Assembly: GCA_949130495.1 (NCBI GenBank)
Contig: CASBWL010000415.1
Coordinates: 124,001-188,000, forward strand
Source of the DNA: Sambucus nigra
Lineage: Eukaryota; Streptophyta; Magnoliopsida; Dipsacales; Adoxaceae
Length of the DNA stretch: 64,000 bases
Direction: 5' to 3'
Below the pieces are notes generated by a model that saw only the letters and a program-made list of their open reading frames with translations, had not been told where the DNA came from and made no database searches. Positions 31,101 through 42,413 of this stretch are shown in pieces (the stretch's first letter is position 1; each line of letters opens with the position of its first letter). The position numbers were made by a program, and so were the translations under genes.

Positions 31101-34100
31101 ATGATAAAGCTGATGATTTGGAATATGAGGGGCATTGGGAAAAAAGGAGCAGGTAGGAGAATTAAAAAACTTATTAAAATGCGCAATCTTGCCATGATAG
31201 CCTGCTTAGAGCCTAAAGTGGATGCTGCTAGACTTGAAGAATTTTGAATCAAATTTGGTTTTCAAAATGCTATTGCGAATGAAGTTAATACCATCTGGAG
31301 TTTTTTCTCTCTTGACATCTCAGCTACTATTATTTCTCAGATCCCTCAGTGCCTGACTTTAAAGATTGTTCATCCTATATTACCTTCAGACATTCAAGTT
31401 TCTTTGGTGTATGCTAAATGTACTAGAAGAGAAAGAATTGAATTATGGAGCTACTTAAACTCAATTCATACTGTGGACCCTTTGTTTGTAGGAGGAGATT
31501 TCAATACAGTATCTGTTTCGTTGGATAAGGTAGGAGGGTTACCTTATGATTTCAATGCTGCTGAAGAGTTTACTCAATGTATGGAGAATAATGGCCTAAT
31601 AGACTTGGGGTTTTTGGGTTCAAGATATACTTGGTGGAATAAAAGAAAGTCTAGTGTTTCAATCTAGGAGAGAATAGACAAAATGCTGATGAACCTGAAT
31701 TGCAAGAATTTATTTACAAAAGTGGTTGTAGAACACCTGAGTAAAGTAGCTTCTGATCACTCTCCATTATTGCTTACTCTTTCTAATAGTTGTGACCAAA
31801 ATCCAAATAGATTTGTATTTCAAAATTGTTGGTCTCTTCACCTTTCATTTAAAGTAGTCATTCAAGCCAACTGGAAGTGCTTTGAAGGAGGAAACCCGAT
31901 GTATAGCTTGGTAGCCAACCTTAAGAATCTCAGAACAGTGCTCTATAATTGGAACAAGGCTACATATGGAAACTTGTTTCAAAACACCATCAAGGCTGAA
32001 GATGACTCTCTTAGAAGTGAAATCCAGTTTGAAAATGATCCATCAGATGTTAATAGAGAGGAGATGAACAGATGTGCAGCCAAGTTAGCTCATCATTTGA
32101 AGTTGGAAGAAGACTTTTGGAGGCAAAAGGCAAATTGCAAATGGGCTAAAGAAGAGGATATTAATTCAAAATTCTTTCACAAGTCTGTTCAAGCTAGGAG
32201 GCACAAGAGCTACATCCACAAGATAAAAAATGAAGATGGGGTTTGGCTAGAAGATCAACATCTCATCAAAGAGGAAGCTCTTAATTTCTTCAGTAACCTG
32301 ATTGGAAGAGATTATATCAGACCTGAGGATGAAGAATTCATGGCTACCATTCCTGATCTGATTCAAGAAGAAGATAATCTGCATATGACAGCTTTGCCTA
32401 ATATAGAAGAGATCAAAAATGTTGTATGGGACCTTAGTGGTGACAGTGCTCCTGGAATGGATGGTTTCACTGGTACTTTTTTCACTTCAGCCTGGGATGT
32501 TATCGGTATGGATGTGTGCCAAGCAGTGGAAGGTTTTTTCAATGGTATGGAGATCCCTAAGTTTTTTACTTCAACTCTTATTATTCTTATTCCAAAAAAA
32601 GATAATCCTCAATCTTTTGCAGAATATAGGCCAATAAGTTTATGCACCTTCTTTAACAAAATTCTTTTAAAAATCATAGCCTCAAGACTATCTTTTATTA
32701 TCCCAAAAATTATTTCTTCTAATCAAAGTGGCTTTGTCAAAGATAGAGGCATTGTTGATAATATTCTCTTAGCCCAAGAGATGTTCTCAATGATAAACTC
32801 TAAGAAAGAAGGGAGTAATGTAGCCATCAAAATTGATATGCATAAAGCATATGACAAAGTGTCCTGGTTATTTTTTATGAAAGTCTTGAGGAAATTTGGA
32901 TTTAATGAGGTATGCATAGACTTAATTTGGAGGCTAATTTCAAAGAACTTCTTCTCAGTGATGATTAATGGGGATACTTGTGGATTTTTCCAATCTTTAA
33001 AAGGCTTGAGGCAAGGAGACCCCTCTCACCAGCCTTATTTTTAATATGTGCTAAAGTTTTGAGCAGAAATCTTGATAAAGTATTCCAATCAACTACCATA
33101 AGCAAGTTTAAAACTCCCATCAGCTGTCCTCTTGTGTCTCACCTAGCTTATGCAAATGACTTAATAATTTTCTCATCTGGGTGCACCAAAGCCATAAAAA
33201 GAATCAGATCAGTGATAGACAGATATGAAACAAGTTCAGGCCAAGAAGTGAACAAGACTAAGAGTTCTTTATTCTGCTCTAAGAAGATGGATCATGCCAA
33301 GATAATGAAAGTCTCCAGGATTATGCAAATGCCAGTTAAGAAGCTTCCTTTGGTGTATTTGGGGTGCCCTATATATAATGGGAGAATGAGATATTCCCTC
33401 TTCGAGAACCTGATAAGCAAAGTTAGAGGTAAACTAGAAGGTTGGAAATATAATTTTCTGTCAATGGGTGGTAAAATCATCTTAATAAAGCATGTGCTTC
33501 AATCAATTCCCATTTACACTCTAGCTGCAATGCAACCTCCAAAGAAAGTTCTCTCAGTTATAGAGAAAATCATGGCAAACTTCTTATGGGGTGATTCAGA
33601 AGGTACAACAAAACATCATTGGATTGCGTGGCAGGAGTTATGCAGACCAGTAAAGGAAGGTGGACTAGATTTCAAGGAATTGAAAGAGATAGTGGAAGCA
33701 TTCAGCATAAAAGTCTGGTGGAATTTCAGAAAGCAAAAGTCTTTATGGTCTCAGTTCATGAAGAATAAATACTGCAGAATTCATCACCCTATGGTGGTGA
33801 GGGCATCTAGAGGATCTCATGTATGGAAAAGAATGGTTTTAGCCAGAGATGTGACAGAAAACAACAGCAAATGGATCATAGGTAAAGGTGAAATCAATGT
33901 GAAATGGGATAATTGGTCAGGAGAAAGCAATTTTGATACATCTGACATTCCCAAGAATCTTAAAATCGAAGATCTACTTCAGAGCACAGGAGAGTGGGAC
34001 ACCAATAAGATTAGCCAGTCGCTGCCTCATAATATTGCATCTAAGTGTTCCAAAGTAGAAGTTATGGGAAGAAAATACTTAGATAAATTAATATGGATGC

Positions 34101-35191
34101 CCAACTATGATGGGATCTTTAATCGAAATTCTGCATGGAATGTTATAAGACAGCACCATTGTTCAACTTGGACAAATGTATTTATATGGAATAAGATGAT
34201 TCCTATAAAAATTTCTTTCTTTAATTTAAGACTCCTCAATGATAGCCTTCCAATAGATGAAGCTATAAAGAGAATTGGTATTCGAGGCCCCTCGAAATGT
34301 GGCTGTTGTTCTAATCCTCAAATAGAATCTGCAGACCATTTATTTGGTAACAGTGATTTTTCCAAAGATGTGTGGAATCATTTTAACAATCTTTGTGGGG
34401 TTCATAACACTAATTCCACAATCAGAGGTAGATTGATTGCGTGGTGGCCTTCAGATTCTATGTCTCATTCGGATAAAGTTCACAAAGTCATTCCTGCCTT
34501 CATAAACTGGGGTATATGGAAAGCTAGAAACAAATGGAGATTTGAAGATGTGAGAATGAAACCTTCCAGAGCCATAAAAGAGATCCATTCTCTTATTAAT
34601 TTATACACAGGAGTGGATATTTTTCAGAATCATCCTACAAGAATGCATCAAAAGCAGCAGATTCAACCAATTAGAATGGTTCAATGGAGGCCCCCAGGGG
34701 GAAATATGTTCAAGCTAAATGTAGATGGATTCTGTAAAGGAAATCCAGGTCCTATGGGAGGAGGAGGAGTTCTTAGAAATGCTTCAGGAAAGCTCATAAA
34801 AGCTTTTGCCTCGAGTTTTGGTAATGGTACTAATATTATTGCAGAAGTTCTATCGATTCTTCGAGGTATGGAAATGTGTGAGTCTATTTTGAATGAGGGC
34901 ATAATTATAGAATCAGATTCTCTTATTGTTATCCAAGTGTTGACTGATCAATTAAAATGCCCGTGGAGTATTATGCCATATATTACAAAGATTAAAGACA
35001 AGATTTAAGAGCATAATGTGCAGTTTTGTCATATTCTGAGGGAGGGAAACAAATGTGCCGATTTGCTTGCTTCTTATGGCTGGTCTTCTCAAAGACATAC
35101 TGAATCAAGTTCTCTAGATGCCTTTCCAAAAGAATTGAAAGGTCTCATAAACATGGATGCTTGGGGATTTCCCAATTTTAGAGTCAATTAG
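31101..35191 (+). pseudogene. LINE ORF2: endonuclease, RT, zf-RVT, RNase H
   Basis: A multidomain protein that nicks DNA and copies the LINE RNA at the target. ATG at 31101 (MIKLMIWNMRGIG). The APE-type endonuclease (to ~31760) keeps GGDFNTV and SDHSP but has TGA at 31245-31247 and TAG at 31665-31667. The RT (about 32580-33180) has YRPISLC, NQSGFVKDR, KIDMHKAYDKV and GLRQGDP, then a one-base deletion near 33020 that shifts the frame. The catalytic box reads YANDLI rather than YADD. A zf-RVT segment lies near 34200-34390. The C-terminal RNase H (about 34705-35100) has NVDGFCKGNPG, ESDSLIVIQ and CADLLA, interrupted by TAA at 35006-35008. A dead copy, but most of it is still readable, so fairly young. 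Confidence 0.9.
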
Positions 35192-35370
35192 TGTTTCTCT
35201 GCTTTTGTAAAGGTGACTGTTACTATAAAGTCATCAGTTTCTCATGTAAGCTTATCTCTCCTTTATTTCTTCAATAATATTACAGGGGGATGATTTCCTC
35301 TTTAAAAAAAAATAAAAAAAATAAAAAATAAAATAAAAAATAAAAATAAAAATAAAAAATAAAAAAAAAT

Positions 35371-36572
35371 ATAGTGTTAATGATATATATACTTATGGTG
35401 TGAATCATACCCGGCACATGCTATCATGGTAAGTTGCGCGATGAGTGTGAGCCCCTGGCTTGAGGAGTAGGGCGTGGATATCCCCCAAGTAATAGTCGTC
35501 CATTTTCATTTGTGTGGTTTTATTTTGGGGGAGAGAAGTTTTGAGTATGAGTCGTTCTGACTTTCTCGTTAGGAACTATGACCGCTCCCCATATGTTATG
35601 ATTGATTTTTTCACCATGGCGGTGTGCTAATAGTCCGATAGGTGGTGACCTCGGGAGAAAGTGAGTAATTCCTGGAAGATGATAGCATGGTGAAGTATTT
35701 TGGTATCCTTTAACCATTTATGTTATGTGTGTGGAAAAGTGTACATTATGTGTGTTATGTATACGAGGTTATAGGAATGAATGATTGCTTATATATATAG
35801 TAAATATATATTTATATATCCTATATGTGAAGAGGATATGGAGTTTCCATGAGGTAGATCTTGTGTGATTTCGGTGTACTAATTTATCAGGGTCGAAGGA
35901 TCGTACTTAGAGACTATTATGGTTATATCGACCTCAAGGATTTAAATAGAGATAGTTGGGTATTTAGAGATGGTATTCAATAATTTAGGTAGTTGCAGTA
36001 ATAGGATTTGTGTGGACATAATGGATCCCTACGATCAACATTGTCAAGGAGTAGTGTATTGGGGGGGTTCCTTGTTTGGATTTCGCTTTGCAAGACGCCC
36101 CATGCATGAAACATAATGCAATGTTGGGAGTGGAGAGAAGTTATGCCTTTAGTACTAGAATTTATGGTTTTTAGAGAATAAACTCTTATTTTGAAGCCTA
36201 ATGTTATTGTGTGAAGTATTAAGACTTATAACTAGTTTTAGTTAATATGGAAACACTAGAGCCGAGTAAGGCCTATATGTGTATATATATTTAGCTGTGA
36301 TTAGAATGGAAAGGATTCTTGGGTTATGTTAGGATGGAAGGTCATGTGGGTGTATGGTAAGGTAGGTTGTCCTAGTTGGTGGGGTAACTTAAATAAGGTT
36401 TAAGGACACTATTAGGTGTGTGTTGTAGATGAGAGGTGGGTTGGGGGTTTCACGAGAGTGAGACTCCACTTTAATTATGAAATAGTGCATTTATATTTAT
36501 TATGCATGTTTAACACACTTGCTGCAAACATTTTTACACCTGGTGCTCTGACCCATTTATATTTCTCTTTTG

Positions 36573-36608
<36 letters not shown>

Positions 36609-37099
36609 TATTTATCATAGGTGTCCTACCATATGGATACCGAATGCTTTTCTATCCAGAGTCTTGGAGCCGTAGCAGTTGCGGATTGTGGAGGGATTTA
36701 GATTGTAGTCGCTTCCTACTTCTTTGAAAATCTAGGTAGGATTCATGTTGTATGTCGGGTTTATATCCAAGGGATACTTGTAGCTTTTTATATTTCTACC
36801 TTACGGATGTTGTACTCTCTGTGACGCGATAGCTTATTCGGGTATATTTCCTTTTATTTAGCACTTCTGTTATCATGGTACTCATGTGCTTTCTACATTT
36901 TTCATTACTTCTAAATATTTGGTTTGTTGTCCGTTGCATGTTTTATTTAATTTTTTTAGCATCCTCTTTTATGGTTTCGAGTAGTTAGTCCTATCTATTT
37001 TAGTATTGTTTGTTGATGCTGAGAATGAGCCATCTGAGATTCCTGATTAAATGTAGTATAGGGAAGGCCACTCGTTATTATTTTAAGCGGAGTGTCACA
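35371..37099 (+). repeat. 5' LTR, right fragment
   Basis: It matches 40572-42263 of the 3' LTR and ends GTGTCACA at 37099. Small indels against the partner break the short LTR ORF that is open at 40998-41324. A (TA)n tract lies at about 36573-36606. Confidence 0.85.
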
Positions 37100-37101
37100 G
37101 A

Positions 37102-37119
37102 TGGTATCAGAGCATCAGG
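37102..37119 (+). promoter_or_regulatory. primer-binding site (tRNA-iMet)
   Basis: TGGTATCAGAGCATCAGG, two bases after the LTR end. The first 12 bases match the initiator tRNA complement exactly. Confidence 0.85.
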
Positions 37120-38664
37120 TTCTAGTGTCTTTAGGATATGTGAGGGTTTTCTGCGTTATTCCGTAAGCGTTCTTGATATAGAGCCCTACTATTAGGATTA
37201 TTGTGTTCACTATGTTTATCTTTTTTGCAAGGTGTACTCACTTAAATGACGTTTTGACACGTTACTTTCTTTTCAGACATCGCCAAGAATAAGTCATCCA
37301 GGAAGGGGCAAGGTGAGAGATGTAATACCCATAATAGATTTTGGGTACACTTTGACTGGAGGTATTTTCTTTCCGCGACTCAGACGGAGATGAGGAGGAG
37401 ATTTCTACCGCTGATTCAAGGTAATCTGATGGTGGTCGAGTGAGAAGGAGAATTTACTCGAATGGCAAATTTTGTGATCGGTAAGGTAAGTACTGAGGAA
37501 AAGCGAATTGTGAAGCCCTTGGGAGGTTCAGATTGATGAATTCGCTAGTATTTTTTTAGGAAAACTGATGTTGCTGACTTTTACCGATGTGAGGTGTGCG
37601 GGGTTGTCCCAATGTTGAGAGTATAGCCTTCTTGGAAGAGGGAGTAAGAAATTTGGAGACTTGGGTTCATTGAGTAGGACTGAAGGAGTGTCGGGGTCGC
37701 AATAGCACTTTATCCTTCAGGACGGTTAGGAAGGATTTTTGAGAGGGTGTTTGTTTAAGGAAAATTAGGTCTTAGTAAGGAGTGAGCAAGTGTGGTCTTT
37801 GTATGGCATCTTTTGGGATGATAGACTGTATCGTGATGAGCTAGTAGAGAGCCGTGCTATTGAATTTCGAAAGTGAAGATTGGTAAGGTTTGTTGAGTGG
37901 TGGTTATAAGGTTATTGTTTTATATATAGGCTAGGGAAGGAAATGGTGGTATTCCCTTAAGGGAAGGACTTATGTTGTGGCAATGTTTTTATGTGATGTA
38001 AAGGATTTGTGTAGTTAAGGAGGTTCAGAGTTCAGAAAATTCATTATTGAAAGGGGAATTTAGCTCAGGGTTGTGCTGGATTTGAGATCTAGTTATTGGT
38101 AGGAGTATTGTATTTTTTGAGGCCTGGTGTCTTGAACATAAGGTGTTTGTTTGGTGTGTCGAAAGACATGGAATTATTTTATATTATATTATTATATATA
38201 GGCCTTCGGGCAATATCTATGATTCGAAAATCTTTTATAAAACCTAAATCCTGGTTCAACTGATGTTAGTACCCAACATAGCTACACAGTAGTGTATTGG
38301 GAGGGTTCCTTATTTGGATTTCACTTGTGAGACCTCCCCCGCATGAAGGTAGCGAATGTCAGGAATTGAGAAGAGTTAAACCATTGGAAATTTCATACTT
38401 TTATATTCTTAGTATGCTATTATAGATTAAGTTGTTGAGAGTTATATTATGATTTGAGGCTAGTGGAGCCGGGTTATGTTTTTACGAGGGTAGCTCGGGT
38501 ACAAGGTGTATGGATGCCCTAGGTAGATAGTTTGATTTCAATGTTTATATGATTCGATGTGAGAAGCGAAAAAGATAGGTATAGTGATATTGAGGGTAGA
38601 TGTAAGGACTCGATGAGATTCGAAGTCCTTGGCATAACCTAAATTTCGAGGATGAATTTTTTTT
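37120..38664 (+). pseudogene. internal region with gag remnant, no pol
   Basis: Only 1.5 kb separates the PBS from the polypurine tract. At about 37369-37540 one frame reads TQTEMRRRFLPLIQGNLMVVE, a stop, then EFTRMANFV and STEEKRI, matching the Retrotrans_gag core of chromoviruses. There is no protease, RT, RNase H or integrase. The stretch 38284-38480 resembles part of the element's own LTR (near 36052-36260 and 41195-41410), including the context of the 108-codon LTR ORF. The pre-PPT text ATTTCGAGGATGAATTTTT is the end-of-pol context typical of Tekay-like elements. Confidence 0.65.
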
Positions 38665-38676
38665 AAGGGGGAAGTC
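38665..38676 (+). promoter_or_regulatory. polypurine tract before 3' LTR
   Basis: AAGGGGGAAG directly before the LTR start TGTAATACC. Confidence 0.7.
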
Positions 38677-39408
38677 TGTAATACCTCGTGACTTTGGAAC
38701 TGAGAAATTAAATTTTTGGGAGAAATAAAATTTATTAAAATTGGAGAATTTTAAAATTTGGAAATTGATGTCCAAAAATTGAGGACGTTATCATGTATTC
38801 CAGATGATAATTTTGAGTGCGCCATCGATTCCGGATGGGTCAAGATAGTCGAAATGATTATCCTTGGGATTTATTTCAGTTCTGGAATACTTTTAAGTAA
38901 GTTTGACTCGAATTGGAGTAAACGAGTCATTTAAAGTGTGTATTGTCATTTAAAACTCGGACTTGTGTTTTATAGGTTTAAGAGGCTTACAGATAAGCCT
39001 ATTTCATTTGTGAGAAAGAGAGAAAGAAGAAGAAAGTAAGAAAGAGAGACGAGAAAGCTTGGAGATTTTCGGCCCGTGCGCGATTTTGGGGATGATTCAA
39101 CCTCTACAATTCTGAGGCAAGTGTTTAATCTTGCTAAATATTTCATTTGTGTATTTCATTTCATAATTTGTGGATAAAAGAATTGGATTTTGGGTGTTAA
39201 TGTCAAAACCTAGATTTTGGGTACCAGAACTTGAATTTGATGTTTATACATGGGATTTATGATATGTAAATTGATGGGATAAGATGTAGAATGAGTTTTA
39301 ATGTTAAGAATATGATTGAGTTAAATATTGGGGGTTAAATGATGATATTTTGGTGTTTGGTGAGTTAGGGTTTTGATCAAAAATGGAAAAAGGGCAAGAT
39401 ATATAGTA

Positions 39409-39533
39409 TGGTCGGTCGACCGCGGTAAGGGGGCCAGTCCACTGCGCCTTAAGGGAAAAGCCTACTGCATTCTTCGTAAGGCAAAATTTTAGAACTGCGA
39501 TCGACTGGGGGTCTGGGACCGGTCGACCGGTCC
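39409..39533. repeat. GGTCGACC palindrome cassette in LTR
   Basis: It contains GGTCGGTCGACCGCGG (about 39410-39425), a weaker CGATCGACTGG copy, and a perfect 18-bp palindrome GGACCGGTCGACCGGTCC (39516-39533). It is GC-rich against an AT-rich background. It occupies the same relative LTR position as 59255-59420. Confidence 0.85.
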
Positions 39534-40997
39534 TCTGTTTTTAGCCCAATAATGGGATTTTCTTTTACCCTTTTTCTTTTGGGTTTTATTCTTAGGGGCC
39601 TTCCTAATGGACTTAATATGGAGGGTTATGCTATTATAGCAAGGGATTTGTGCCTTAGGATGAATAGAGGATTTTGGACCTATGTTAGAATTGGATTATG
39701 AGGGTAGGATGCCTCTTCTAGGAAGGAAATGATTGTGGGACTGAGTGATAGGCAGATTATATCAATGTGATGGTGGTGAGCTACTATGAAATAGTTATAA
39801 ATTATGGAGATAGTCCCTTTTTATTTATGTACATTTGAAGTTAAGAGGTACTACGGTATATGCTTTAGATTATTACAGAATAGAATAGTTATGTGTGTAC
39901 TTCTAGCCGAGTTGGTTATTTCATATTTATGCGTTAATGTTAAGGGTTCATAGGGACAATTGAGCCGTAGCCGGAATTGAGAGTGATTGGATTATACAAT
40001 CAACTAGAATAGGGTGTGTTGTATATCTAGTCGGGATAGTTGTTATATATCTGTGTGTGTTTAACAATGGGGATTCCAATAATGGATGGGATCATGGAAT
40101 GAATTTAGGATTGATCCTGAGGTTTGTAGACTATTAGTTATGCGTACACCTATAGTCAGGATTAATATTAAATATATCGATGGGCATTCGGATATAGATG
40201 GGATGTGTAGTGATTTCTACATACATTAAACTTTGGGGTAACAACCTTAATGTTGGATATATTGTAATACTATTCATATCATAGGGGTAATGGATGAATA
40301 TGCTTCAAGTGAGGGATTGTATTTATGTAAAGAATTAAATTAATATGATTGGAGTGACGGCTAGTATAAAGACAACTATGTACACTTATAGTCGAGTTTA
40401 TAAATCTCCTACATACGGATGAGAGATAGTGTGTATATATATGTATATGTGAATATATATATATGTATAGATTTGTATATGTGTGTACATATGGCGTGAA
40501 CACTTATGTCGTGCGTGGTGGTTTGTATATATGATGTGATCATATGGATGTATATATATATATATAATGTGAATGATATATATACTTATGGTGTGAAGCA
40601 TACCCGACACACGCTATCATGGGAAGTTGCAAGATGTTGTCCACCTTTATTTGTGTGATTTTATTTTGGGGGTGAGAAGTCTTGGGTATGAGTCGTTCTC
40701 ACTTTCCGGTCAGGAACTGTGACCGCTTCCCATACGTTATGATTGATTTTATTGCCACGTCGGTGTGATAATAGTCCGATAGGTGGTGACCCTGAGAGAA
40801 AATGAGTAATTCCTAGAAGATGATAGCATGGTGCAGTATTTTGGTATCCTATAACCGGTTATGTTATGTGTGTTGCAAAGTGTACATTATGTGTGTTATG
40901 TATACGTGGTTATAGGAATGAATGATTGCTTATATATATATATTTAGAGTAAATATATATTTATATATCCTATATGTGAAGAGGATATGGAGTTTCC

Positions 40998-41324
40998 ATG
41001 AGGTACATCTTGTGCGATTTCGATGTACTAATTTATCAGGGTCGAAGGATTTTACTTAGAGACTATTACGGTTATATCGACCCGAAGGATTTAAATAGAG
41101 ATTTATTTGGGTATTTAGAGATGGCATTCAATAATTTAAGTAGTTGTAGTAATAGGATTTGTGTGGACATAATGGATCCCTACGATCAACATTTTCAAGG
41201 AGTAGTGTATCGGGGGGTTCCTTGTTTAAATTTCGCTTTGCGAGACGTCCCACGCACGAAACATTGTGCAATGTTGGGAGTAGAGAGAAGTTATGCCTTT
41301 AGTACTAGAATGTATGTTGTTTAG
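40998..41324 (+). CDS. 108-codon ORF of unknown function inside LTR
   Basis: ATG to TAG, uninterrupted in the 3' LTR. The partner stretch in the 5' LTR (about 35846-36172) has frameshifts. A diverged piece occurs at 38284-38400 in the internal region. The product would be 108 residues with six cysteines, ILLRDYYGYIDPKDLNRDL and VVYRGVPCLNFALRD, no signal peptide and no domain I recognise. Whether it is translated is unknown; it may be a chance ORF or a relic of a captured or pol-derived segment. Confidence 0.25.
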   Translation: MRYILCDFDVLIYQGRRILLRDYYGYIDPKDLNRDLFGYLEMAFNNLSSCSNRICVDIMDPYDQHFQGVVYRGVPCLNFALRDVPRTKHCAMLGVERSYAFSTRMYVV

Positions 41325-42263
41325 AGAATTATTATTTCGAAGCCTAATGTTAATGTGTGAAGTATTAAGGCTTATAACTGGTGTAAGTTAATATGGAATC
41401 ACTAGAGCCGAGTAAGGCCTATATGTATATTTAGGTGTGATTAGAATGGAAAGGATAATGGGTTATGTTAGGATGGAAGGTCATGCAGGTATAGGCCGTG
41501 TGTATGGTAAGGTAGGTTGTCTTAGTGGGTGGGGTAACTTAGTTAAGGTTTAAGGACACGATTAGGTGCGCGCTGTAGATGGGAGGTGAGTTGGGGGGTT
41601 TCACGAGAGTGCTACTACACTTTAATTATGAAATAGTGCATTTATATTTATTATACACGGTTAACACACTTGATGCAAACATTTTTACACCTCGGTCTCT
41701 GACCCGTTTATATTTCTCTTTAGCTATATATATATATATATATATATATACTGTTTACCACATGTGTCCTACCGCATGGATACCGGATGCTTTTCTATCA
41801 AGAGTCTTGGGACCGTAGTAGTTGCGGACTGTGGCGGGATTTAGATTGTAGTAGCTTCCTACTTCTTTGAAAATCTAGGTAGGATTCATGTTGTATATCG
41901 AATTTAAACCCAAGGGATATTTGTAGCTGTTTATATTTCTCCCTTACAGATGTTGTACTGTCTGTGACTTGACAACTTATTCAGGTATATTTCCTTTTAT
42001 GTACTCTTTTTATTTTAATATTTAGCAGTTCTGTTATCATGGTACTCGTGTGTTTTCTACCTTTTTCATTAGTTCTATATTTTTGGTTTGTTGTGCGTTG
42101 CATGTTTTATTTAATTTTTTTGGCATCCGTTTTTATAGTTTCAGGAAGTTAGTCTTATCTATTTTAGTATTATTTGTTAATGCTGAGAATGAGCCATTTG
42201 AGATTCCTGATTAAATGTAGTATAGGGCTGGCCAGCCGTTATTATTTTAAGTGGGGTGTCACA

Positions 42264-42413
42264 GGCTTCTTTGATAAATCCAAGAAGAACATTTCTACCA
42301 AGTACTATCATTTGGTCCCATAGTTTGATGTCAAATTTATAATAAATGGGAGTTTTATTAATGAATAAATGAGATTATCTTTGATTTCTAGTTTCATATT
42401 CCTAGGGGTGTAA
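42264..42413 (+). pseudogene. EC1-like: EC1-like copy 1, 3' part
   Basis: Continues the gene cut at 29259; GGCTT (42264-42268) is the second target copy. It reads GFFDKSKKN, where other copies have GFCDKSKKN, so the sixth conserved cysteine is lost. A stop appears in the C-terminal tail (CATTGTTTG context changed to a TAG). The match to copy 2 continues through the stop codon at 42411-42413 and into the 3' flank. Confidence 0.85.

Larger units (their letters stand above)
29841..35370 (+). mobile_element. L1-type LINE inserted in the 5' LTR
   Basis: A non-LTR retrotransposon with ORF1 (29841-31077), ORF2 (31101-35191) and an A-rich 3' tail (35306-35370). LTR sequence resumes at 35371. The left boundary falls inside an ORF1 that reads out of LTR sequence, so the LINE is probably 5'-truncated. 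About 35 bp present in the partner LTR around the site are missing and no clean target duplication was resolved. Confidence 0.85.
29260..42263 (+). mobile_element. non-autonomous chromovirus-like LTR element in EC1-like copy 1
   Basis: A 13,004-bp insertion flanked by GGCTT on both sides (29255-29259, 42264-42268). Parts: truncated 5' LTR (29260-29840 and 35371-37099, split by a LINE), PBS (37102), internal region (37100-38676) with only a gag remnant, polypurine tract (38665-38675) and full 3' LTR (38677-42263, 3587 bp). The first base of the 5' LTR corresponds to 39962 in the 3' LTR, so its first ~1285 bp are missing. The two LTRs are very similar where both exist. The LTR is more than twice as long as the internal region. 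The gag and the C-terminal pol/PPT context resemble chromoviruses of the Tekay type. Confidence 0.85.
38677..42263 (+). mobile_element. 3' LTR, full length (3587 bp)
   Basis: It starts TGTAATACCTCG and ends GGGGTGTCACA. A TATA-like TTTTATAGG near 38971 is followed by a GA-rich leader (39010-39060), a GGCAAG block (39116-39121), the palindromic cassette (39409-39533) and a 108-codon ORF (40998-41324). The solo LTR 58402-61374 and the LTR at 61612 (opposite strand) share the order GA-rich leader, GGCAAG, cassette. Confidence 0.85.

Noticed and set aside
36416..36727. 103-codon ORF in the 5' LTR
   Set aside because: It crosses a (TA)n tract whose length differs from the partner LTR, so the frame is not conserved (79 codons at 41579-41818 with a different start).
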